Positions 55,952 through 64,000 of a stretch of 64,000 nt of DNA are shown here, in pieces. Positions within the stretch are counted from its first letter, which is position 1. Each line of letters begins with the position of its first letter. The notes under the pieces are model-generated. The model did not search any database. It saw only the letters and a program-made list of their open reading frames with translations, and was not told where the DNA came from. The DNA comes from CAVXSP01 sp963724645 (lineage in GTDB: Bacteria; Acidobacteriota; Vicinamibacteria; Vicinamibacterales; SCN-69-37). Position numbers and translations under genes: made by a program. The stretch spans positions 62,001 through 126,000 of the forward strand of contig CAVRVJ010000006.1 of the NCBI GenBank assembly GCA_963724645.1, in the 5' to 3' direction.

Positions 55952-58780
55952 CTACTGAATCGTGACCTGAACGCTCTGCGATTGATTGAACGTGCCCGTC
56001 GCAGTGCTGCGCGCGAAGACCACGAGCGTGTAGGTCCCCGGCGGCAGCCCCGACACCCAGGTGTTGAAGCCCGAAGTCGCGAACCGGCTGCCGAACGCGC
56101 TGCCGACGTCCGGCCTCGACCCGCCATAACCACCGCTTCCGGCAAAGATCGCACTGCCGAAACCGCTGACGGGGAACGCCCAGATATGGATCGCATCCAC
56201 GCCAGTGCCGCTCGCCGCCGCACGGTCGATCGCCCATCCGCCAACGACGAACGCGCCACGGATGCTGGCGCCCGTGCCGGGCGCGTCAATCGACATCGCG
56301 GGTGCAGACGCCGGAGAAAGGACGACGTCAGTGGTCTTGACGCCATTAAACGCTCCGGACACGAGGCTGTGCGCGAAGGCGACGACCCGCCATTTCCCGG
56401 CCGGCAACCACGGCGCCGTCCACGTGAAACCGGAGTTCGTGAAGCGGCTGCCGAACGCCGCGCCGATATCGCCGCGCGCGCTGCCGTAGGACGTGATCCC
56501 CAGAAATACCGGCGGATCACCGGAGCCGGGGTTGGGATAGGCCCAAAGGTGAACGGTGTCGACTCCCGTTCCCAGAGGCGAGGCCAGGTCAATCGCCCAT
56601 CCGGTGATCAACATCGGCTGCGAGATCGTGGAAAGATTGGCCGGGGCATCGATATTCAACAGCGTGTTGGACGCCGGGATGGTGATCGTCGTCGACCGCG
56701 CCTGATTGAACGTGTGCGTCACGGCGCTGTGCGCGTACGCCGTCAACATATAGGTGCCGGGCGCCAGGTTGTTGACTAGAAATCCGAAGCCCGAGTTGCT
56801 GAACTGCGCGCCGAACATGCTGCCGACGTCGCTGCGAGCGCCGAAGGAGCTGGCCACCCCGACGAACGTTGACGCCCCGCCGGCACTCGGCTGCGCCCAG
56901 ATGTGCACCGTGTCTACGCCCGACCCGCTCGGTGCGCCCTGATCGATGGCCCATCCCCCAATGGTAAATGGCTCGATCACCGTCGAGCCGGTCGCCGGGC
57001 CATCGAGCCCCATGTTCGGGCTCGACGTCGCCGTCGGGTCGATCACGCGAATCGGGCCCGTCGAGTACCGGCCGTAGGTCTGAATCCCGTCGGACGCTTC
57101 CGCGTAGATGTAGTACACGCCGGGCGTGACGCCCGACGTGCTCCAGAGATACGACCCGGAGGCCATCGACAGTGCGGACGCCATCAGCGTCCTGCCGTTC
57201 GACGGATTCGTGTCGTTGTCGTAGTAGAGCGCGACGCTCGGGGTGCCACCGTCCGGATCGGATCCGGCCCACCTGATGGTGAAGCTGCCGTTCGACTCGT
57301 CCATGGCCGCCAGTTTCATCGGGCCGACGTGAAAGGTATGCGGGTTGCCAAACTCGAGCGGGTCGAAACGGAAATACCGCTTGGCGATCGGCGCCCACGA
57401 GTCTTGTGCTCCCGACGCTTCGAGCCCGCCATTGCCGACGGTCAAACCCGCCAGATCGATCGTATACGTACGCTTCCCGGGCCAGACAATGATGTCCTTG
57501 CTCGTCGTGGCCGTGTCACCGTCGAGGCCCGGTGCCGACGTCCAGAAGACGCGGGCGACCGAACCGTTCCCCAGGTCGTAGGCACCGTCGACAGTCAGCG
57601 TGTAGGTCAGATAGCGGTACTTCGATGTGTCAATCGGCGCCGCCGAATTGTTGAGCATCTCGAGCAAGGGATCGCCGTTGGTGTTCGTCGCCGTGAACTC
57701 GCCGTTCACAATCGAGGGCGCCGTGATGTTCTGATAGGCCTGTACGTCGTTGAGCGAGTCCATGTTCCACGGGTTGCCCATCACGGTCGTGGCGTAATCC
57801 TGGCCGCCGGTCTCATCTGGATCGGTAATCTTGATAATGGGCGGGTTGTTGATCGTGAACGCCTTCAACGGGCCCCTGACGCCCCCGCGTGTCACACACA
57901 GGTTGTAACGGCCAGGCGGCAGGATGCCGTAGTTCCAATCGTAGGAAGTCGTCGCGGAAGACAGGGCCGAGGCAATCGTCAAGAGGCTTGTCGCGCCGGC
58001 CGAATCGTAAACATCGATGGTTGACGTGCCCGCGCCGCCGCTCCAGGCGATCGTCTGGGACACTGCGCCATTCGCGGTGTCGCCATCGGCCGCGGTCAGA
58101 CGCACCCAGTCCAGCGAGACCTGGTTGCTGGCCACGGCACCGCTGTTGGGATCGATCCGGAGACCGACCACGTGTGTGCTGCCAGTCCGATCCGCTGCCG
58201 TCCAGGGCACGCCGCGGTCGGTCTTGGTCAGGTCCAGAACCAGCACCTGATAGCCGGCCGGCATCTTCCACGTGAACTGCACACCGATACTGGCGCCGAG
58301 CTCCCCGTCCACGGCCGCAGGATCCGTCCAGGGGTTGTGGAACCAGTACACCTGTGGTTGCTCGTTGGCGCTGGCATAGCTGATCCGGAACGCCAGCTTC
58401 CTGTATTTGCTTGTATTGATCGGAAAATTGATCCCGTTCCTGCCAGGATTGATGATGCCGGAGTACCCGCGATGCAACAGGCCGATCGCCGAATCGACGC
58501 CGGCCGTCGTTCCGGTGAACAGCCCGCCCGCAATTGTGGGCGCGATCCGATCGCCGGTTTCGGTCGGGTCCGGACTCAGATCCTCCGGATTGCTCATATC
58601 CCAGGGATCGGCCAGCACGTCGGTCGCGAAGTCGGGACCGGCTGGGAGCGGGCCAGCAAAGGTAGTGGTAATCGTCGGCTGCCCTCCCTGAGCGCGCATG
58701 GACAAGGGAACAACGCCGAAGACGACGGCGGCCACAACCAGTCCTGTGAGTGACCGGAAGCTGTGGCTCTTTAGGAACAT
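55952..58780 (-). CDS. Secreted protein with duplicated N-terminal domain and three C-terminal Ig-like modules
   Basis: 942 residues from ATG 58780 (MFLKSHSFRSLTGLVV), signal peptide cleaved near SMRAQG (about 31). Two similar halves follow. Half one (about 48-310) has DFATDVLADPWDMSN, INTSKYRKLAFRISY and DVYDSAGATSLLTIASALSS. Half two (about 326-580) has DYATTVMGNPWNMDS, IDTSKYRYLTYTLTV and ALYYDNDTNPSNGRTLMASA. Each resembles a carbohydrate-binding-like beta-sandwich plus a fibronectin-like unit, judged by strand pattern only. Three modules end the protein at about 590-702, 708-821 and 828-942. No enzyme motif seen. A small palindrome (AGGCG-GTTT-CGCCT) lies just after the stop. Confidence 0.7.
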   Translation of the reverse strand: MFLKSHSFRSLTGLVVAAVVFGVVPLSMRAQGGQPTITTTFAGPLPAGPDFATDVLADPWDMSNPEDLSPDPTETGDRIAPTIAGGLFTGTTAGVDSAIGLLHRGYSGIINPGRNGINFPINTSKYRKLAFRISYASANEQPQVYWFHNPWTDPAAVDGELGASIGVQFTWKMPAGYQVLVLDLTKTDRGVPWTAADRTGSTHVVGLRIDPNSGAVASNQVSLDWVRLTAADGDTANGAVSQTIAWSGGAGTSTIDVYDSAGATSLLTIASALSSATTSYDWNYGILPPGRYNLCVTRGGVRGPLKAFTINNPPIIKITDPDETGGQDYATTVMGNPWNMDSLNDVQAYQNITAPSIVNGEFTATNTNGDPLLEMLNNSAAPIDTSKYRYLTYTLTVDGAYDLGNGSVARVFWTSAPGLDGDTATTSKDIIVWPGKRTYTIDLAGLTVGNGGLEASGAQDSWAPIAKRYFRFDPLEFGNPHTFHVGPMKLAAMDESNGSFTIRWAGSDPDGGTPSVALYYDNDTNPSNGRTLMASALSMASGSYLWSTSGVTPGVYYIYAEASDGIQTYGRYSTGPIRVIDPTATSSPNMGLDGPATGSTVIEPFTIGGWAIDQGAPSGSGVDTVHIWAQPSAGGASTFVGVASSFGARSDVGSMFGAQFSNSGFGFLVNNLAPGTYMLTAYAHSAVTHTFNQARSTTITIPASNTLLNIDAPANLSTISQPMLITGWAIDLASPLGTGVDTVHLWAYPNPGSGDPPVFLGITSYGSARGDIGAAFGSRFTNSGFTWTAPWLPAGKWRVVAFAHSLVSGAFNGVKTTDVVLSPASAPAMSIDAPGTGASIRGAFVVGGWAIDRAAASGTGVDAIHIWAFPVSGFGSAIFAGSGGYGGSRPDVGSAFGSRFATSGFNTWVSGLPPGTYTLVVFARSTATGTFNQSQSVQVTIQ

Positions 58781-59031
58781 GGAACGTCCCTTTGGATCAG
58801 AGACCCTGTGAAAAGCACAATCCTCACGGAGCAAGTTGCTTGCCCGGAACCGGGTAATGGCGCTCGCGCACAATCTGGGGCGGACTGGCGCCATGAAACC
58901 GCCGAGATCACGAGTAAGAATAGCAGAGAAGCTTATGTGTTCGGCTGGACATGGACCGGCGCGATGCCGGTGGGAGCTACGAAAGTCGGTCCGCGTCAAT
59001 ATTGTGAGACGATGTTACGTGCCGAGCGGGT

Positions 59032-59061
59032 TTGACCGACCTGTCACCCCACAGGTACACT
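59032..59061 (+). promoter_or_regulatory. Predicted promoter of the ABC-export cassette
   Basis: TTGACC (59032-59037) and TACACT (59056-59061) are 18 bp apart. A start near 59068 leaves only about 10 nt before the ATG at 59078 and no Shine-Dalgarno sequence is visible, so translation would be from a nearly leaderless mRNA. The rest of the 297-bp divergent gap (58781-59077) shows no gene. Confidence 0.5.
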
Positions 59062-59077
59062 TCGAACCCGATTTGTA

Positions 59078-60157
59078 ATGGCTGATTCGCCGCGTGCTCG
59101 CGCTGTTGACTCGGTGTACGGCCCTGAGATGGCCGCGCAGTCGTACGACGAGTTCTACTTCGAGCATTACTCGCCCCGGCCGTACAAGCGAGATGAATAC
59201 TGGCTGGCGCTGATGGGTGGCGTAGCCCAGCGGATCCTCGAGACGATCCATCCGGCGCGCGTGCTCGACGCCGGTTGCGCGCTCGGCATCCTCGTCGAGG
59301 CGCTGCGGGAGCGGGGCATCGACGCGGAAGGGATCGATCTTTCCTCGTATGCGATCAACCACGTGCACGAGCCGGTCCGTCCCTACTGCCGCGTCGCGTC
59401 GATCACGGACGAGCTGCCGGATCGGTACGATCTGATCGTCTCGATCGAAGTGCTGGAGCACTTGCCGCCGGCGGCGGGCGCCGCAGTCATCGCCAATTTC
59501 TGCCGGCACACCGACGACGTTCTCTTTTCCTCGACGCCGCAGCAATACCGCGACGCCACGCATCTGAACGTGCAGCCGGCGGAGTACTGGGCCGAGCTCT
59601 TTGCGGAGCATGGGCTGTATCGTGACGTGGAGTTCGACGCGTCGTTCATCTCGCCTTGGGCGGCCCGGTATCGCCGGAGCCGCGACCGGTTTCCCAGGAT
59701 CGTTCGACAGTACGAGCGCGGCTACGCCCGACTGTCGCTCGAGCGCAACGAGCTCCGCTCGTTTGCGCACGATCTTGAGCAGCAGCTCGCGCGGTCGATC
59801 GACCTGGTGCCGGCGATCCAGCGCGAGCTGGACCAGGCGCGCGGCCAGCTCGACGCCGAGCGGGTCGCGAACACGGAAGTGCGCGCGACGCTGCTGAATG
59901 CCGCGCGTGAGCTGGCGGAGGCACGTGTCAGCCTGGACGCCGAGCGCGACCGCACCAGCATCGAGCGGGAACTGATCGGCGTCCGCGCGTCCCTCGAGGA
60001 GGTCTGCGCGCAGTTGAACCAGCGGATCATCGACGGCGAAGCGCTGGAGACGGATCTCGCAACGGCCAGGCACGATCTGGCCATCGCCCGTGTGACCATC
60101 CAAAACATGGAGCGAAGTCTCTTCTGGCGGGCACGCAAGTGGCTCTGGAGGAAATGA
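59078..60157 (+). CDS. SAM-dependent methyltransferase with C-terminal coiled coil
   Basis: 359 residues. The methyltransferase domain has ARVLDAGCALGILVEALRER (about 60-79), the second acidic position in GIDAEGIDLSSYAINH, and YDLIVSIEVLEHLPPAAGAA. From about residue 215 to 345 the chain is a long charged helix (NELRSFAHDLEQQLARSIDL, LNAARELAEARVSLDAERDR) typical of a coiled coil, ending in a basic RKWLWRK. Coiled-coil methyltransferases beside Wzm/Wzt transporters, such as WbdD, cap the growing chain and measure its length. That role is inferred from context. The stop overlaps the permease start. Confidence 0.8.
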   Translation: MADSPRARAVDSVYGPEMAAQSYDEFYFEHYSPRPYKRDEYWLALMGGVAQRILETIHPARVLDAGCALGILVEALRERGIDAEGIDLSSYAINHVHEPVRPYCRVASITDELPDRYDLIVSIEVLEHLPPAAGAAVIANFCRHTDDVLFSSTPQQYRDATHLNVQPAEYWAELFAEHGLYRDVEFDASFISPWAARYRRSRDRFPRIVRQYERGYARLSLERNELRSFAHDLEQQLARSIDLVPAIQRELDQARGQLDAERVANTEVRATLLNAARELAEARVSLDAERDRTSIERELIGVRASLEEVCAQLNQRIIDGEALETDLATARHDLAIARVTIQNMERSLFWRARKWLWRK

Positions 60158-60963
60158 TCGATCGCGCCGAGGAGGCCGATTCTTTCCGCCAGACCCTGGC
60201 CGGGATGGTCCGCTACCGCGCGCTGCTCAGAAACCTGGTCGTTAAGGACCTCAAGCTCAAGTACCGCGGCTCCTTCCTCGGCTTCATCTGGTCGCTCGCC
60301 AATCCCCTCCTGATGATCGGGATCTACACGGTGGCGTTCAACTACATCCTGCGAATCCGCACGGAAGGATTCGTGTTCTACCTGATGCTCGGCATTCTTG
60401 CGTGGACGTTCTTCGCGAACTCCATGATGATGGCGGCCGGCGCCATCGTCGACAACGGTGGCCTGGTCAAGAGCGTGTTTTTTCCGCGAGCCATTCTGCC
60501 GGTCGCCACGGTGCTCTTCAACTTCGCCCAATACCTGCTGACGCTGCTGGTCTTCCTGCCGCTGATGCTGGCGCTCTATCGCGTGCCGCCGTCGTGGCCG
60601 ATGCTGCTCTACCCTGTGTTTCTGGCGCTGCAGGTACTGTTCACGATCGGGATGGCGCTGCTCATTGCGACCGGCACGGCGTTCTTCCGCGACATCCGGC
60701 ATTTTCTGGAAATCGGGCTGGCCGCCCTGTTCTGGCTGACGCCGATCGTGTACACGTTCGATCAGGTCTCTGAACGGCTGCGCGTCCTGCTGTTGTTCAG
60801 CCCGATGGCGCCGTTCATCGTGGCGTACCAGAGGATCTTCTTCTATCGGCAGTGGCCCGACCTCCAGGTCTGGCTTGTCGCGATCGTCTACGCAGGCGCG
60901 GCGTTCTTCGCCGGCATGGCCGTCATCCTGCGTCAAGAAGACAAGCTGTCGGAGCGCATCTAG
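60154..60963 (+). CDS. wzm: Polysaccharide ABC exporter permease Wzm
   Basis: About 269 residues from ATG 60154 (MIDRAEEADSFRQTL), which overlaps the upstream stop; a GTG 15 bp earlier is possible. It begins with the amphipathic interface segment YRALLRNLVVKDLKLKYRGS, then the ABC-2 motif FLGFIWSLANPLLMIGIYTV, and has six membrane helices. TAFFRDIRHFLEIGLAALFW and PMAPFIVAYQRIFFYRQWPD are typical of O-antigen and teichoic-acid exporters. It forms the membrane channel with the ATPase below, moving a lipid-linked glycan across the inner membrane. Confidence 0.93.
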   Translation: MIDRAEEADSFRQTLAGMVRYRALLRNLVVKDLKLKYRGSFLGFIWSLANPLLMIGIYTVAFNYILRIRTEGFVFYLMLGILAWTFFANSMMMAAGAIVDNGGLVKSVFFPRAILPVATVLFNFAQYLLTLLVFLPLMLALYRVPPSWPMLLYPVFLALQVLFTIGMALLIATGTAFFRDIRHFLEIGLAALFWLTPIVYTFDQVSERLRVLLLFSPMAPFIVAYQRIFFYRQWPDLQVWLVAIVYAGAAFFAGMAVILRQEDKLSERI

Positions 60964-62300
60964 TGGAGGCGCCGATCATCGACGCTCAGGCGTTGTCCAA
61001 GTGCTTCATGCTGCGGCACAACTCGGCGGAGTCGCTGAAAGTGCGGCTGCTGGGCCTGTTGCACGAGCGGCAGCGCGAGACCGTCGAGGAGTTCTGGGCT
61101 CTGCGCGACGTGTCCTTTACAATCCGGCCCGGCGAATCCGTCGGCCTGATCGGACGCAACGGCTCCGGCAAGAGCACCCTGCTCAAACTCATCGCCGGCA
61201 TCCATCATCCGACCACCGGCCGCCTGCTCGTCGCGCGCCGCGCCCGAATCGGAACAATGATCGAGCTCGGGCTCGGCTTCCATCCCGAGCTGACCGGCCG
61301 CGAGAACGTCTTTTTGAACGCGTCGATTCACGGCTTGTCGAGCGCGGAAATCGAGGCCATCTATGACCGGGTCGTCGCCTACTCCGAGCTGGACCATTTC
61401 ATGGACGTCGCGCTCAAGAACTATTCGTCCGGAATGCACATGCGGCTCGCCTTTGCAATCGCCGCGACGTTCGCGCCCGACATCCTCCTCCTCGATGAGG
61501 TTTTCGCGGTCGGCGACGAAGACTTTCAGGCCAAGTGCATGCAGACGATGCGGCGCTTCTCCGAGGAGGGGCGGACGATCATCTTCGTTTCGCACGCGGC
61601 CTCGGCGGTGCGCGCCATTTGCCGCCGCGTGTGCCTCCTGGACCGCGGGCGCCTGTTGTTCGAAGGCCCGGTCGCAGAGGGCCTCGCCTGTTACCAGCAC
61701 CTGCTGGCCGGGCACGAAATGCCAGTCGCGGTCACCGAACCGCCTGCCGCGGGCACGGGCGCGGCCACGCTTCCCGCGGTCGCCGACTCGACTGACGCTG
61801 GAAACTGGCCACTCGATTTGCTGAAGCACGAAGGATTGAAGCCGGATCACCGAGTGTTGGAGGTCGGGTTGGGCCCGGACGACGCCTCGAAGCCGCTGGC
61901 GCGCTATCTCGGGGAGGGGCGCTACCGCTACTGGCAGATCGGCTCGCCTGATCCGGACGTGGCAGAATGCTTCGACTACGCAATCGCGTCTCTGATCTTC
62001 GTGCGCCTCCCGCTCAATGGCATCGCCCGGGCAGTGGCAACCGCCACGCGCCGCCTCGCACCAGGCGGCCGCTTCTATGCCACATGGTTCGACGCCCCGA
62101 GCCAGTCATTCGAATCCGTTCAGCGACCGACCGGAATCGTCACCCACACGGACGCCGAGCCGTACCAATACTCCTTCGATGTGCTCAACGCCGTGTTCGG
62201 TGTGCTGGGCATGGACCTCCATCGCGTGCCCGCCGTCACGCCTCTAGATGGACAATCCGTCCTCGTGACGGTGCGGCGCACAGACGGCGCGGGAACGTGA
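60963..62300 (+). CDS. wzt: Polysaccharide ABC exporter ATPase Wzt fused to methyltransferase-like domain
   Basis: 445 residues from GTG 60963, which shares a base with the permease stop. ATPase residues 1-245: Walker A GRNGSGKST (64-72), the O-antigen exporter-type GTMIELGLGFHPELTGREN, signature NYSSGMHMRLAF, Walker B ILLLDEVFAVGDED, and the switch histidine in IIFVSHAAS. Known Wzt proteins then have a carbohydrate-binding beta-sandwich. Here residues about 285-440 instead read HRVLEVGLGPDD, YRYWQIGSPDPDVAECFDYA, and ATRRLAPGGRFYATWFDAP, the strand order of a class I methyltransferase with a degenerate glycine motif. The C-terminal domain may sense a methylated chain end. Confidence 0.88.
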   Translation: MEAPIIDAQALSKCFMLRHNSAESLKVRLLGLLHERQRETVEEFWALRDVSFTIRPGESVGLIGRNGSGKSTLLKLIAGIHHPTTGRLLVARRARIGTMIELGLGFHPELTGRENVFLNASIHGLSSAEIEAIYDRVVAYSELDHFMDVALKNYSSGMHMRLAFAIAATFAPDILLLDEVFAVGDEDFQAKCMQTMRRFSEEGRTIIFVSHAASAVRAICRRVCLLDRGRLLFEGPVAEGLACYQHLLAGHEMPVAVTEPPAAGTGAATLPAVADSTDAGNWPLDLLKHEGLKPDHRVLEVGLGPDDASKPLARYLGEGRYRYWQIGSPDPDVAECFDYAIASLIFVRLPLNGIARAVATATRRLAPGGRFYATWFDAPSQSFESVQRPTGIVTHTDAEPYQYSFDVLNAVFGVLGMDLHRVPAVTPLDGQSVLVTVRRTDGAGT

Positions 62301-64000
62301 CGACCGCCCCACCTGGCGCGGCCCGCTCGTTCGGCGCGCGGTACCGTCGCCTGGCGGCCGATCTCCGTCGCCTGCGCATCCAGACTCGGCTGTTGCGGCC
62401 GCGGCCTATGGCCGGGCTTCACACGGACAACCCCAACCCGGCTGATGCGGTTCGCTGGCTGGGTCCGATCGACGTTGCCGGCCAGACGCGTGAGGCACTG
62501 TTTTGTCACCCGACCTCGCGCGTCGAGTACAGCGTCGCGGTTCGACCGGGCGATCGCGTTACGGGATTCGTGTCGCTTCTACCGGATGTGTGGCAGAAGA
62601 ACGTCGGCGGGGTGGAGTTCTCGACGACCGTCACGACCGTCGATAGCCGGCAGACAGGCCACGCGATTCGGGTCGACCCGGGACGCCGTTCGGCAGATCG
62701 GCGATGGCGGCGTTTCGCCTTGCCGGTCAGGGTCGACCGTGAGCAGGAGGTGACGATCACGCTCTCGACCGCCGTCCCGGCCGGCGAACGCCCGGACCAT
62801 GCCTGGGCGATCTGGGGCGACCCGGCGATCGAGCATCCCCTCCCGCTCGCGGAAATCCTGCGCACGCTGCGCGCGCGAGTGAGCCGCGCCCGCGGCGCCG
62901 GCTTGGGAGCAATTTGGCGCGAGTGGGCATCCGAGTCTCAGACTGATGACGCCGTATCTCGTTATCGCGCATGGTTCGAGCCTCGCATCCTCACGCCGGA
63001 TGCTCTGACGAAGATGCGGGACGATGCCGAGCGCCTGCCGTACCGACCCGTCATCAGTGTCATCACGCCGGTGTACAACACGGATCCTCGCTGGCTCATC
63101 GCGTGCATTGACTCTGTCGGGCGGCAGGCGTATCCCCACTGGCAACTGTGTCTCTGCGACGACGCCTCGACGTCCACGGAAACGCGGGCCGTGCTCGATG
63201 CGCAATCCGACCCGAGGATCCATGTCGTGCGCCTCGACCGCAATTCGCACATTTCCGCCGCATCGAATGGCGCGCTGCGGGCCGCTACCGGCGAGTTCAT
63301 TGCCCTGCTCGATCATGACGACGAACTGACGCCGGACGCCCTGTTTGAGGCGGCCGTGCATCTCAATCGAGCGCCGGACACCGACGTCGTCTACTCCGAC
63401 GAAGACAAGCTCGATCCCGATGGCGGCCATTCGGACCCGTTTTTCAAGCCCGACTGGTCGCCGGAGCACCTGCTGAGCGCGATGTATACGTCGCATTTGA
63501 CCGTCGCACGGCGGACGCTCGTGGACCGGGTCGGCGGCTTTCGAGTGGGATACGAGGGCTCGCAGGATCACGACCTGGCGTTGCGGTTGTCAGATGTCAC
63601 ACGACAGTTCCACCACATTCCGAGAATTCTGTATCACTGGCGGCGCGCGCCAGGATCCACGGCGACGTCTGGCGGAGAAAAACCGTGGGCGCAGGATGCG
63701 GGCGCCCGAGCCCTTCAGGATTGGCTCCGGCGCCGCGGCCTGCAGGGCGCCGTCGAGTCGGGCGGCGTGCCGGGCCTGTACCGCGTCAGGTTTGCGATCT
63801 GCGACGAGCCCCTGGTCTCCGTGATCATCGTCAGCCCCGATCGCAACACTGAGGCGGCGCGAGCCTGCGCCGATCGCGTGCGCGAGCTGACCGGCTACGC
63901 GCAGGTCGAAACCATCGGAGCGGATGAACCCATCGCCTGCACAACTGCCGACGTCAACGCGGCCGTGCGCCGGAGCGCGGGAAGCCATATCGTGTGTGTC
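62297..64000 (+). CDS. Glycosyltransferase family 2 with N-terminal accessory domain, 5' part
   Basis: The frame starts at the GTG at 62297 overlapping the Wzt stop and stays open to the end of the window, giving 568 residues. Residues about 45-190 are strand-rich (EFSTTVTTVDSRQTGHAIRV, EVTITLSTAVPAGERPDHAW), suggesting a beta-sandwich. The GT2 domain starts near 250: RPVISVITPVYNTDPRWLIA, LCDDASTSTETRAVLD, GEFIALLDHDDELTPDALFE with DHDD, VYSDEDKLDPDGG and GSQDHDLALRLSD. A second GT2-like unit begins near residue 510 (LVSVIIVSPDRNTEAA). Same type as the gene at 42326-44074, and likely part of the exporter operon. Confidence 0.85.
   Translation, partial: MTTAPPGAARSFGARYRRLAADLRRLRIQTRLLRPRPMAGLHTDNPNPADAVRWLGPIDVAGQTREALFCHPTSRVEYSVAVRPGDRVTGFVSLLPDVWQKNVGGVEFSTTVTTVDSRQTGHAIRVDPGRRSADRRWRRFALPVRVDREQEVTITLSTAVPAGERPDHAWAIWGDPAIEHPLPLAEILRTLRARVSRARGAGLGAIWREWASESQTDDAVSRYRAWFEPRILTPDALTKMRDDAERLPYRPVISVITPVYNTDPRWLIACIDSVGRQAYPHWQLCLCDDASTSTETRAVLDAQSDPRIHVVRLDRNSHISAASNGALRAATGEFIALLDHDDELTPDALFEAAVHLNRAPDTDVVYSDEDKLDPDGGHSDPFFKPDWSPEHLLSAMYTSHLTVARRTLVDRVGGFRVGYEGSQDHDLALRLSDVTRQFHHIPRILYHWRRAPGSTATSGGEKPWAQDAGARALQDWLRRRGLQGAVESGGVPGLYRVRFAICDEPLVSVIIVSPDRNTEAARACADRVRELTGYAQVETIGADEPIACTTADVNAAVRRSAGSHIVCV

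Overview
This is a high-GC bacterial chromosome segment carrying a complete-looking but unusual complex I operon and, to its right, about 45 kb of cell-envelope and secreted-protein genes. The gene repertoire (complex I, selA, glycosyltransferases, ABC-type polysaccharide export, large secreted repeat proteins) and the GC-rich palindromic intergenic elements suggest an environmental Acidobacteriota, possibly class Vicinamibacteria. That placement is inference from gene style; there is no rRNA or other marker in the window.

Left part (1-7.6 kb): the end of an ADP-heptose-pathway kinase, two membrane glycosyltransferases (GT39-like), purH, a cold-shock gene behind a promoter-plus-terminator leader, a small unknown protein and selA. 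Next (7.6-19.6 kb, minus strand): nuoA-B-C-D-E-F-H-J-K-L-M-N, tightly packed but without nuoG and nuoI. Its gene junctions are decorated by a family of palindromic GC-rich elements, one of which is read into the NuoM C-terminus.

19.6-31 kb: a membrane/SGNH protein, more GT39-like proteins, and a cassette for a diacetamido or amino sugar (WbpB-, WbpD- and WbpE-like) with a GT2 and a GT4 enzyme. These are followed by thiS (with a tail after Gly-Gly) and a HEAT-repeat protein. 31-47 kb: a large secreted beta-propeller protein, another GT39-like protein, a badly frameshifted GT2/epimerase/CDP-paratose-2-epimerase-like trio, tandem GT2 enzymes, a small lipoprotein and a WecA-like transferase fused to a CapD/FlaA1-type nucleotide-binding module. 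47-52 kb: an O-antigen-ligase-like protein, a coiled-coil methyltransferase with a coding 9-bp microsatellite, a DUF3108 protein and thiG.

52-64 kb: a subtilisin-like protease, a separate small protein resembling its prodomain, and a second large secreted protein. Then comes an export cassette: coiled-coil methyltransferase, Wzm, Wzt fused to a methyltransferase-like domain, and a GT2 that runs off the window. Together the right part looks like one or more surface-polysaccharide loci (precursor synthesis, lipid-linked initiation, chain assembly, capping by methyltransferase, ABC export) interleaved with secreted proteins.

The most notable signal is a roughly 110-residue Ig-like module. It occurs as three-copy C-terminal arrays in three otherwise unrelated secreted proteins, plus one related single copy in a small lipoprotein. 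The three copies are conserved by position between proteins. A caution for every reader: at least 13 genes, including housekeeping purH and selA, carry frameshifts, several at homopolymers. This points to indel errors in the sequence more than to pseudogenes.
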